A stretch of 6,085 nucleotides of DNA from Acidobacteriaceae bacterium (GTDB taxonomy: Bacteria > Acidobacteriota > Terriglobia > Terriglobales > SbA1), in NCBI GenBank assembly GCA_003156615.1, contig PMHI01000329.1, positions 13,410 through 19,494 of the forward strand, written 5' to 3'. Position 1 is the stretch's first letter. Every line of letters starts with the position of its first letter. Shown in pieces: positions 1-4,538 of this stretch. The position numbers and the translations under genes are program-made. Below the pieces are notes generated by a model. It had not been told where the DNA came from. It did no database searches and saw nothing but the letters and a program-made list of their open reading frames with translations.

Positions 1-142
1 TGCGCACCCACACATCCAGATGGTTCAGCGAACACGCCCGCACGCGCACCAGCACCTGATCCTTGCGCGCTTGCGGATCGGCGACGTCTTCATACGTCAA
101 AACTTCCGGGCCACCAAATTGATGAATGCGGACTGCTTTCAT
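1..142 (-). CDS. MDR-family zinc-type alcohol dehydrogenase / quinone oxidoreductase, N-terminal part
   Basis: Partial gene: the first 47 codons are visible and the rest lies left of the window. The translation begins MKAVRIHQFGGPEVL and contains VRVRACSLNHLDVWVR. This is the typical N-terminal GroES-like fold of medium-chain dehydrogenases/reductases; the NHLDxWVR stretch is common in zinc-type alcohol dehydrogenase-like and quinone oxidoreductase-like members. These enzymes use NAD(P)H to reduce quinones, enoyl compounds or aldehydes, and the substrate cannot be told from this fragment. The start is the ATG at 140-142 (read on the minus strand), fixed by the family's usual MKAV... opening. 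The gene diverges from xdhC across a 99-base gap. A possible extended -10 box (TGTTATTTT on the minus strand, 165-173) lies upstream, but no good -35 goes with it. Subfamily assignment is inference. Confidence 0.85.
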   Translation of the reverse strand, partial: MKAVRIHQFGGPEVLTYEDVADPQARKDQVLVRVRACSLNHLDVWVR

Positions 143-187
143 AGGCGTGTTTTCCAAAAGCCTGAAAATAACACAAAGCTCTCGTGT

Positions 188-216
188 TTGACTCCTCCTG
201 TTAACCGACTGATAAT
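188..216 (+). promoter_or_regulatory. Sigma70-like promoter for xdhC
   Basis: TTGACT (188-193) and GATAAT (211-216) are separated by 17 bases, each matching five of six consensus positions. Transcription would start near 223, giving a leader of about 19 bases before the ATG at 242, with a GGAG at 224-227 as a distant, weak ribosome binding site. It lies in the divergent gap between the oxidoreductase gene and xdhC and is the best-formed promoter in the window. The call rests on consensus match only. Confidence 0.55.
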
Positions 217-241
217 CAAGACTGGAGCTGCTTTCAGCCTC

Positions 242-1111
242 ATGGATATCTACGAACAAATCGTCCAGCTTCGCGGACAAGGACGCCGCGGCGCCGTGGC
301 GACTATCGTGAACGTGCGGGGCTCGATCCCTTCCTTTAGAACAGCCAAAATGCTGGTGCGCGATGACGGCTCGATCGTTGGCACCATCGGAGGCGGTTGC
401 GTCGAAGCCGACGTGTGGCAGGCAGCTCGCGAAGTCATGGAATCGGAAAAGCCGCGAACTCTCACCTTCGATCTGAACCAAGATCCGAAATACGACACCG
501 GCCTGGTCTGCGGCGGCACGCTCGAAGTTTTCATCGAGCCCGTCTTACCTCCAGCATTACTTTATGTTTTTGGTGCAGGTCATGTAGCAGTAAACCTTTG
601 CCAGGTTGCTGCCAATGCAGGCTTTGACCTCATCGTTACCGACGATCGAACCTCCTACGCCACGCAAGAACGCTTTCCGGAGGCTCGCGAAGTGCATGCG
701 CTCGACTTCGAGGAAGCTACCCGTACGCTCGACCCTAACGAGACTTCCTATATCGTTATTGTCACTCGCGGTCACCGCGACGACATGCGCATCCTGCGCT
801 GGGCGGTGCAGACTCGCGCCCGCTATGTCGGCATGATCGGCTCCAAGCGCAAGGTGATCGAGATCTTCAAGACGCTGCAGAAGGAAGGCGTGCCGGCGCA
901 TCTGTTTGACCGGGTTCACGCGCCCATCGGACTCGACATCGGCGCCATCACCCCGGAGGAGATTGCGGTTGCGATCACGGCAGAGTTGATCGCGATTCGC
1001 CGGCACGCTAGTGCTGGCCTGCCCCACATGAGCTGGTTCCGCTCCCCAGAGTCGCCGGCTGAGGTGGAGGGTGTTCCGGATGCGCCCGCGGCACTCGATG
1101 AGCATGACTAA
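242..1111 (+). CDS. xdhC: XdhC/CoxI-family molybdenum cofactor sulfurase/insertion chaperone
   Basis: 289 residues. XdhC-type proteins bind molybdenum cofactor, help its sulfuration by a cysteine desulfurase, and hand it to xanthine-dehydrogenase-type apoenzymes in the cytoplasm. Seen: an N-terminal XdhC/CoxI domain (about 15-100) with RGSIPSFRTAKMLV at 26-39, the GGGC turn at 50-53 and the GLVCGGTLEVFIEP strand at 87-100. A C-terminal Rossmann domain (about 106-255) has the GAGHVA nucleotide-type loop at 111-116, VTRGHRDD at 174-181, YVGMIGSKRK at 195-204 and HAPIGLDIGAITPEE at 226-240. The ATG at 242 is chosen because the reading frame upstream (from 20) runs antisense into the oxidoreductase gene and shows no XdhC-like sequence. 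The tail after 256 is poorly conserved. Odd: codons 545-592 all end in A or T, unlike the rest of the gene. The downstream mocA-like gene fits the same pathway. Whether it serves xanthine dehydrogenase, CO dehydrogenase or another member is not shown. Confidence 0.92.
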   Translation: MDIYEQIVQLRGQGRRGAVATIVNVRGSIPSFRTAKMLVRDDGSIVGTIGGGCVEADVWQAAREVMESEKPRTLTFDLNQDPKYDTGLVCGGTLEVFIEPVLPPALLYVFGAGHVAVNLCQVAANAGFDLIVTDDRTSYATQERFPEAREVHALDFEEATRTLDPNETSYIVIVTRGHRDDMRILRWAVQTRARYVGMIGSKRKVIEIFKTLQKEGVPAHLFDRVHAPIGLDIGAITPEEIAVAITAELIAIRRHASAGLPHMSWFRSPESPAEVEGVPDAPAALDEHD

Positions 1112-1188
1112 ATGGTTGATGATCGACGTGTGATGGCGGATTGTGAAACCCCCTTCTACGTCGCTTCTCTCCCTCGATAATCAACCAT
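1112..1188. repeat. Imperfect inverted repeat in the xdhC-mocA gap
   Basis: ATGGTTGATGATCG (1112-1125) pairs with CGATAATCAACCAT (1175-1188), 13 of 14 positions, with a 49-base spacer. The left arm begins directly after the xdhC stop codon. The long spacer and lack of a following T-run argue against a classical intrinsic terminator. It may be a repeat remnant or a weak mRNA structure between the two genes. Confidence 0.5.
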
Positions 1189-1233
1189 CGAAAATCAACA
1201 ATTCTTCGCCGTTCCCTGCTATCTTCGCACCAT
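1171..1233 (+). repeat. Block-structured repeat, copy 1 (upstream of mocA)
   Basis: In order, this stretch contains CCCTC (1171-1175), CAACCATC, TCAACA (1195-1200), TTCCCTGC (1212-1219) and ACCAT (1229-1233, running into the mocA start codon). The same blocks in the same order recur at 1914-1955 with shorter spacers. Seen directly. Whether the two stretches share descent or are chance similarity in low-complexity sequence is open. Confidence 0.4.
1220..1225 (+). promoter_or_regulatory. Candidate -10 box of mocA (near-leaderless)
   Basis: TATCTT fits the TANNNT pattern and ends six bases before the ATG at 1232. No Shine-Dalgarno sequence is visible upstream of this start. A transcript starting about seven bases downstream of the box would begin at or beside the start codon. 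A weak -35-like TCAACA (1195-1200) sits 19 bases upstream. Inference from pattern and position. Confidence 0.3.
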
Positions 1234-1882
1234 GACCCGTGCGGCCAGTTTCGCCGGCCTGATCCTCGCCGCCGGAGACTCCTCGCGCATGGGTAGGGAT
1301 AAGGCCTTGCTGCCCTGGCCTCCGGCAGCAGCCGGACAAGCGCCTTCGAGCGACACATTTCTTTCGGCGGCGATTCGCTCGCTTGCGGCGGCCACCGAGT
1401 TCGTGGTGGTGGTGGTCGGAAAAAATGAACTGGCGCTGGCGCCGATTATTTATGCTCACGGCGCGTCCCTGGTGGTGAACCCAGACCCCAGTCGCGGCCA
1501 GTTCAGTTCGCTGCAACTCGGTCTGCACGAAGTGCTCAACCACGGACGCGACGCCACCATGGTCACGCTGGTCGACCGCCCTCCGGTCAGTCCTGCGACC
1601 ATCCGAATTCTGCACAATGCTTTCGAAACCGCCAAGCAAAACATCTGGGCAGTCGTGCCTGAGTTTTCCGGCCAACACGGGCATCCCTACCTTGTAGGGC
1701 GCGAAATGATGGAAGCGTTTCTCCGCGTTCCGGCCACATCGATCGCCCGCGACATCGAACATGAGCATCAGGAGCATATCCAATATCTCGGTGTTGACGA
1801 TCCTCTGGTTGCTCTGAATATCAACACTCCGGAGGACTACGCGGGACTGCTGGCCGCTCCTTCCAGAATTGATCATTGCTGA
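1232..1882 (+). CDS. mocA: MocA-like molybdenum cofactor cytidylyltransferase (NTP_transf_3 family)
   Basis: 216 residues, normal for the family. MocA joins CMP from CTP to molybdopterin-Mo to give the dinucleotide cofactor (MCD) used by xanthine-dehydrogenase-type enzymes; the related MobA uses GTP. Seen: the nucleotide-binding signature LAAGDSSRMGRDKALLPW at 12-29, in the LAAG form typical of MocA rather than the LAGG form of MobA; NPDPSRGQFSSLQ at 83-95; the metal-site strand VTLVDRPPVS at 111-120 with Asp115 as the likely metal ligand; GQHGHPYL at 147-154; and the C-terminal NINTPEDY at 196-203. The glycosyltransferase-A-like Rossmann fold is expected to cover the whole chain. It follows xdhC after 120 bases, and XdhC/MocA pairing is a known arrangement. 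The start has no ribosome binding site, but the signature begins only 12 residues in, so it is well placed. The last residues (SRIDHC) read into repeat-like DNA. CTP specificity is inferred from motif and context. Confidence 0.88.
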   Translation: MTRAASFAGLILAAGDSSRMGRDKALLPWPPAAAGQAPSSDTFLSAAIRSLAAATEFVVVVVGKNELALAPIIYAHGASLVVNPDPSRGQFSSLQLGLHEVLNHGRDATMVTLVDRPPVSPATIRILHNAFETAKQNIWAVVPEFSGQHGHPYLVGREMMEAFLRVPATSIARDIEHEHQEHIQYLGVDDPLVALNINTPEDYAGLLAAPSRIDHC

Positions 1883-1913
1883 TTGGAATACCAACTCAGA
1901 CGAATCTTGCTTT

Positions 1914-1955
1914 CCCTCAACCATCAGCTGTCAACAGAGCTCTTCCCTGCACCAT
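1914..1955 (+). repeat. Block-structured repeat, copy 2 (upstream of the HAD gene)
   Basis: CCCTC, AACCATC, TCAACA (1931-1936), TTCCCTGC (1943-1950) and ACCAT (1951-1955) appear in the same order as in the stretch before mocA. The spacers are reduced, as if bases had been lost between the blocks. It lies in the 108-base gap between mocA and the HAD gene. The preceding bases (1867-1886) are TGATCATTGCTGATTGG-like filler. Shared origin is inference. Confidence 0.4.
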
Positions 1956-1984
1956 TGCCTGTTTCCTCCGAAGCACGTTATCGT
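1955..1984 (+). promoter_or_regulatory. Candidate promoter of the HAD phosphatase gene
   Basis: TTGCCT (1955-1960) and TATCGT (1979-1984) are separated by 18 bases. TATCGT fits TANNNT and ends six bases before the ATG at 1991, the same spacing as the box before mocA. Only a weak GGAT precedes the start codon, so a transcript beginning at or next to the ATG is plausible. Consensus-based only. Confidence 0.3.
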
Positions 1985-1990
1985 GGATAG

Positions 1991-2722
1991 ATGAACGCTA
2001 CAGGGGCAGAAGCGTTTCTCCCGGTTACCAACGAATTTCTCGACTCGGTCCTGAGTCTCGACGTGCACGTCGCCGCATTTGATTGCGATGGCACACTGTG
2101 GTCGGGCGATGCCGGAGAGGGCTTCTTCGATTGGGAACTGAGAGAAGGAAGCATTGTTCCGGGCGCGCTGGATCGGCCTCTGCGAGAGCGTCACGCCGCC
2201 TACAAGCGCGGCGAGGTCGATGAAACCACGATGTGCGGCGAAATGGTGACGATGCACCAGGGCATCTCAGAGTCGAAGCTAATGGACGCCGCTGTCCGCT
2301 TCTTCGATCAGTTCTTGGCCGCGCAGATCTTTCCCGACATGCGCGAACTTGTCCGCCGCCTGCAGGAAAACCGCTGCGAGGTCTGGGTCGTCTCATCTTC
2401 GAACGAATGGGTGATCCGCGCCGCGATGAAGCATTTCGGAATACCGGAAAGCCGCATCCTTGCGGCCAAGGCAGAACTCGATGATGGCATCGTCACCGGG
2501 CGTCTGGTCCGCGTTCCCTCGGGCTCCGGCAAACCGCAGGCGCTGCGCGAAGTCGTCAAGAAGGAGATCGAGGCCGCTTTCGGCAATTCGCGATGGGATG
2601 CGGAGATGCTGGCGATGGCGAAACATGCCTTCGCGGTCAATCCGAATCCGGACCTCGAGTGCAGTGCCCGGGAAAAAGGCTGGGCGATTTATTTTCCTGA
2701 GGGTACCCGTCCGCGCACTTGA
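1991..2722 (+). CDS. HAD-IB family (SerB-like) phosphatase
   Basis: 243 residues, cytoplasmic, no membrane segment. HAD phosphatases form an aspartyl-phosphate intermediate and need Mg2+. Seen: motif I FDCDGTLWSGD at 30-40, with Asp31 as nucleophile and Asp33 as acid/base; a helical cap between about 45 and 115; motif II VVSSSNEW at 133-140; motif III Lys181 in PSGSGKP; motif IV GNSRWDAEML at 198-207; and the NPNPDL...GW ending common in HAD-IB proteins. Motif IV normally reads GDSxxD. Here the first acidic residue is Asn199 and only Asp203 remains, so metal binding may differ. The layout resembles phosphoserine phosphatase, but the real substrate is unknown. It is followed after 40 bases by an Fe-S scaffold gene. 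No neighbour points to serine synthesis, so the name serB is not justified. Confidence 0.85.
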   Translation: MNATGAEAFLPVTNEFLDSVLSLDVHVAAFDCDGTLWSGDAGEGFFDWELREGSIVPGALDRPLRERHAAYKRGEVDETTMCGEMVTMHQGISESKLMDAAVRFFDQFLAAQIFPDMRELVRRLQENRCEVWVVSSSNEWVIRAAMKHFGIPESRILAAKAELDDGIVTGRLVRVPSGSGKPQALREVVKKEIEAAFGNSRWDAEMLAMAKHAFAVNPNPDLECSAREKGWAIYFPEGTRPRT

Positions 2723-2724
2723 GT

Positions 2725-2752
2725 TTGCCGTCGGGAGACTGCTGTTTACAAT
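2725..2752 (+). promoter_or_regulatory. Candidate promoter of the IscU-like gene
   Basis: TTGCCG (2725-2730) and TACAAT (2747-2752) are 16 bases apart; TACAAT matches five of six -10 positions. A transcript would start near 2759, about four bases before the ATG at 2763. The -35 lies just after the HAD stop codon, so the gene may be transcribed independently within the cluster. A weak AGG at 2754-2756 is the only Shine-Dalgarno-like sequence. Confidence 0.4.
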
Positions 2753-2762
2753 TAGGCCGCCA

Positions 2763-3122
2763 ATGTATTCCGCGCAGTTACTCGATCATTTCCAGAACCC
2801 GCGCAATGCCGGAGACATTGCGGGCGCGGACGCCATGGCAGAAATTGAAAACCCCGCCTGCGGGGACATCTTGCGGCTAAGTCTGAAAGCCAGCGCAGGG
2901 CGGATTACCCAGGCGCGGTTCAAGGCCAAGGGATGCGTGGCGGCGATTGCCTGCGGCTCGGCTTTGACGGAATTGGTAATGGGGAAGATGCTGAATGAAG
3001 CTCGGGACTTGCGGCGCGAGGACGTGATTGCCGTCGTTGGCAGACTGCCCCAAGCCTCGACCCACGCCGCGCAACTGGCGCTGGACGCACTTGTGGCGGC
3101 CCTCAGCCAGATTAAGCCGTAG
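2763..3122 (+). CDS. IscU/NifU-N-type iron-sulfur cluster scaffold, variant cysteine set
   Basis: 119 residues, about the length of the IscU core. IscU proteins assemble [2Fe-2S] clusters from cysteine-desulfurase sulfur and pass them to target proteins. Seen: YSAQLLDHFQNPRNAG at 2-17, matching the IscU N-terminus; NPACGD at 30-35 with Cys33 and Asp35; and KGCVAAIACGSALTEL at 56-71 with Cys58. The third classic ligand, the Cys in the HCS motif, is missing: His101 is kept but is followed by Ala-Ala. A new Cys64 stands where IscU usually has Ser. The LPPVK loop that binds the HscA chaperone is LPQAS here. The ATG at 2763 is fixed by the family N-terminus; upstream codons in this frame belong to the HAD gene in another frame. 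The stop lies 10 bases before the next start, so the two are probably co-transcribed. No cysteine desulfurase gene is in view. It could be a degenerate or specialised scaffold. Confidence 0.85.
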   Translation: MYSAQLLDHFQNPRNAGDIAGADAMAEIENPACGDILRLSLKASAGRITQARFKAKGCVAAIACGSALTELVMGKMLNEARDLRREDVIAVVGRLPQASTHAAQLALDALVAALSQIKP

Positions 3123-3132
3123 TTTGAGATTC

Positions 3133-3975
3133 ATGCCATCCTCCCACACGCCGCGGCGCATCGTCAGCCTGCAACCCAGCGCGACGGTCATCCTTGCCGC
3201 CGTTGGCGAACTTGACCGCGTGGTCGCGTGCACGAAGTATTGCGCGGATGTGGTTCCTGAACTCGCATTGCGGCACCCTATCATCCTCGCCGACTCCTGG
3301 ACTGCCGACGCCGACCAGATTGTTGCCGCCCAGCCCGACCTTGTCATTGCTTCAGTGCCTTACCAGGAGAAGGCGGTCATCGAAATACTCAAGTCGGGAG
3401 CCCGTTTCTTGGGCCTTGCACCCAAGAGTCTCGCCGACATTTATCTCGACATCGCTACCATTGCGGGCATAGTGGGGGAAAGCGATCGCGGCCAAAAGGT
3501 GATCGCCGGCATGGAGCAGCAGATCGAACAAGTCAGCGCTCGCACCGCGGGGTTGCCTCGTCCGAGAGTGTTCTGTGAAGAATGGGGCAAGCCGCTGATT
3601 GCGTCGCAAGCCTGGGTCGCGGAACTGGTCGAAGCCGCTGGAGGTGAGTTCGTGGGCGCACCGGGGCGGCAAATTTCCGCAGAAGAGGTGATCCGCATGG
3701 ATCCTGACATCGTGATCGCGGCCTGGTGTGGAGCGGGCGACCGCGTGCCGCTGGAAAAAATCGTCCGCGAGCGCAATTGGCAGGGATCTCGCGCCGCTCG
3801 CACTTCCCGGGTCTACTGCATTCGCGACGAGCATCTCAACACGCCTGCTCCAACGCTTCTCCGCGGTCTCGATGCACTAGCCTCTGCCATTCATCCCGAC
3901 TTGTTTCCAGGCACGGAAGGAATCCGCCAGATTACCTCGGTTCCGTCTTCCACAGCCGTGGATCTCCCACTCTGA
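3133..3975 (+). CDS. BtuF-like (Fe3+-siderophore/cobalamin) binding-fold protein without signal peptide
   Basis: 280 residues. The family (Peripla_BP_2, BtuF/FhuD type) normally consists of periplasmic or lipoprotein substrate carriers for ABC importers of cobalamin or ferric siderophores. Seen: an opening RRIVSLQPSATVILAAVG at 8-25, the usual first strand and helix; ADQIVAAQPDLVIAS at 60-74; a long linking helix about 100-135; EEWGKPLIASQAWVAELVEAAGG at 149-171 (second lobe); MDPDIVIAAW at 189-198; and a closing helical region to about 255. No signal peptide, lipobox or membrane segment precedes the first strand, and the upstream frame overlaps the scaffold gene without adding one. No ABC permease or ATPase is nearby. 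It may therefore act in the cytoplasm, or its export route is not recognisable. The ATG at 3133 sits ten bases after the scaffold stop with only a weak GAG before it. Ligand unknown; cobalamin is the nearest guess. Confidence 0.82.
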   Translation: MPSSHTPRRIVSLQPSATVILAAVGELDRVVACTKYCADVVPELALRHPIILADSWTADADQIVAAQPDLVIASVPYQEKAVIEILKSGARFLGLAPKSLADIYLDIATIAGIVGESDRGQKVIAGMEQQIEQVSARTAGLPRPRVFCEEWGKPLIASQAWVAELVEAAGGEFVGAPGRQISAEEVIRMDPDIVIAAWCGAGDRVPLEKIVRERNWQGSRAARTSRVYCIRDEHLNTPAPTLLRGLDALASAIHPDLFPGTEGIRQITSVPSSTAVDLPL

Positions 3976-3977
3976 GT

Positions 3978-3983
3978 TAAGAT
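3978..3983 (+). promoter_or_regulatory. Candidate -10 box of the GAF/fRMsr-like gene
   Basis: TAAGAT fits TANNNT and ends seven bases before the ATG at 3991, in the 15-base gap after the BtuF-like gene. No matching -35 is seen, and read-through from upstream is equally possible. Reported because the spacing to the start codon matches that of other boxes in this window. Confidence 0.25.
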
Positions 3984-3990
3984 TCTGGTC

Positions 3991-4473
3991 ATGCCCGTCA
4001 CCACCAGAATCGAAGAGGTTCGCAACGAAATCGCGGAGCTCGCCTCATCGGCACCGACGGCCAAAGATCTCATGCAAGGCGTCTGCCGGCTGTTGCACGA
4101 GCGCATGCTGAAATACAACTGGGTTGGCTTTTACATGCTCGAGCCCGGCGCCCAACCGCCGGCGCTGGTGCTGGACGCCTTCGTGGGCGCTATGACTCCG
4201 CACACGCGAATTCCGCTCAACCAGGGCATTTGCGGAGCTGCCGCCTCCAGCGGCAAGACGGTCGTGGTGGATGACGTCAGCAAAGATCCCCGCTACCTGG
4301 CCTGTTCTCTGGAGACGAAGTCCGAAATTGTTGTGCCTATTTTTGTGAAGAAGAAAGTCGTCGGCGAACTCGACATCGATAGCCATTTCCCCGCCGCGTT
4401 CGGCATCAAGGACCAGAAACTGGTCCAGTACTGCGCCGAGGTGGTAGGGAATAGGCTGGAGGAGTCGCGGTGA
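3991..4473 (+). CDS. GAF-domain protein of the free methionine-(R)-sulfoxide reductase (fRMsr) family
   Basis: 160 residues, a single GAF domain. fRMsr enzymes (E. coli YebR/MsrC) reduce free methionine-R-sulfoxide to methionine using cysteine chemistry and thioredoxin. Seen: NWVGFYMLE at 43-51; RIPLNQGICGAAASSGKT at 73-90; YLACSLETKSEIVVPIFVKK at 102-121; and VVGELDIDSHFPAAF at 123-137. By ungapped alignment to YebR recalled from memory, Cys105 matches the catalytic Cys118, Cys81 matches Cys94, and the substrate-site acids (Glu112, Asp128, Asp130) are kept. The resolving Cys84 position is His71. The enzyme may thus use Cys81 for resolution, or may only bind a ligand. The start is fixed by family length. 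The stop codon overlaps the GTG of a small downstream ORF, and mutT follows, giving an oxidative-damage theme. Family membership is fairly sure; activity is not. Confidence 0.85.
   Translation: MPVTTRIEEVRNEIAELASSAPTAKDLMQGVCRLLHERMLKYNWVGFYMLEPGAQPPALVLDAFVGAMTPHTRIPLNQGICGAAASSGKTVVVDDVSKDPRYLACSLETKSEIVVPIFVKKKVVGELDIDSHFPAAFGIKDQKLVQYCAEVVGNRLEESR
4458..4462 (+). promoter_or_regulatory. Strong Shine-Dalgarno (GGAGG) inside the end of the fRMsr-like gene
   Basis: GGAGG, continued as GGAGGAG to 4464, lies seven bases before the GTG at 4470. It is the best ribosome binding site in the window and is followed by no other start codon at suitable spacing. It supports translation of the mini-ORF that bridges to mutT. 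Confidence 0.55.
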
Positions 4474-4538
4474 AAGTTGAAAAGGACGAGGTCCGCGCAC
4501 CCAGCAAGTGGTACGCCAGCACTACTTCCAAATTATGA
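4470..4538 (+). CDS. 22-residue mini-ORF coupling the fRMsr-like gene to mutT
   Basis: GTG start, 22 codons, TGA stop. The peptide reads MKVEKDEVRAPSKWYAS and ends TTSKL; it is charged, with no membrane segment or recognised domain. The start overlaps the upstream stop as GTGA, and its stop overlaps the mutT start as ATGA. The GGAGG at 4458 is well spaced for this GTG, whereas mutT has no ribosome binding site of its own. The simplest reading is a translational coupler: ribosomes finishing the mini-ORF restart on mutT. Its three-frame arrangement with both neighbours means it is not an extension of either. Alternatively the GTG is unused, or the peptide is a shrunken remnant of a longer gene. 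No homologue is recognised. Confidence 0.45.
   Translation: MKVEKDEVRAPSKWYASTTSKL

Noticed and set aside
20..241. Upstream 74-codon extension of xdhC
   Set aside because: It runs antisense through the start of the oxidoreductase gene, has no XdhC similarity, and contains the promoter-like sequence 188-216; the ATG at 242 begins the family sequence.
557..1105. Long minus-strand open frame opposite xdhC
   Set aside because: It lies wholly within xdhC, has no recognisable domain, and is explained by GC-rich codon bias.
1181..1924. 247-codon minus-strand open frame opposite mocA
   Set aside because: The plus-strand MocA signatures are unambiguous; the opposite translation has no family features.
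2460..2762. N-terminal extension of the IscU-like protein
   Set aside because: These codons overlap the HAD gene in another frame and give arginine/serine-rich sequence unlike any scaffold; the IscU N-terminus starts at 2763.
4508..4534. GTG start nine codons upstream for mutT
   Set aside because: It lacks a suitably spaced ribosome binding site and adds residues before the first conserved strand; the ATG at 4535 also forms the ATGA overlap. It cannot be fully excluded.
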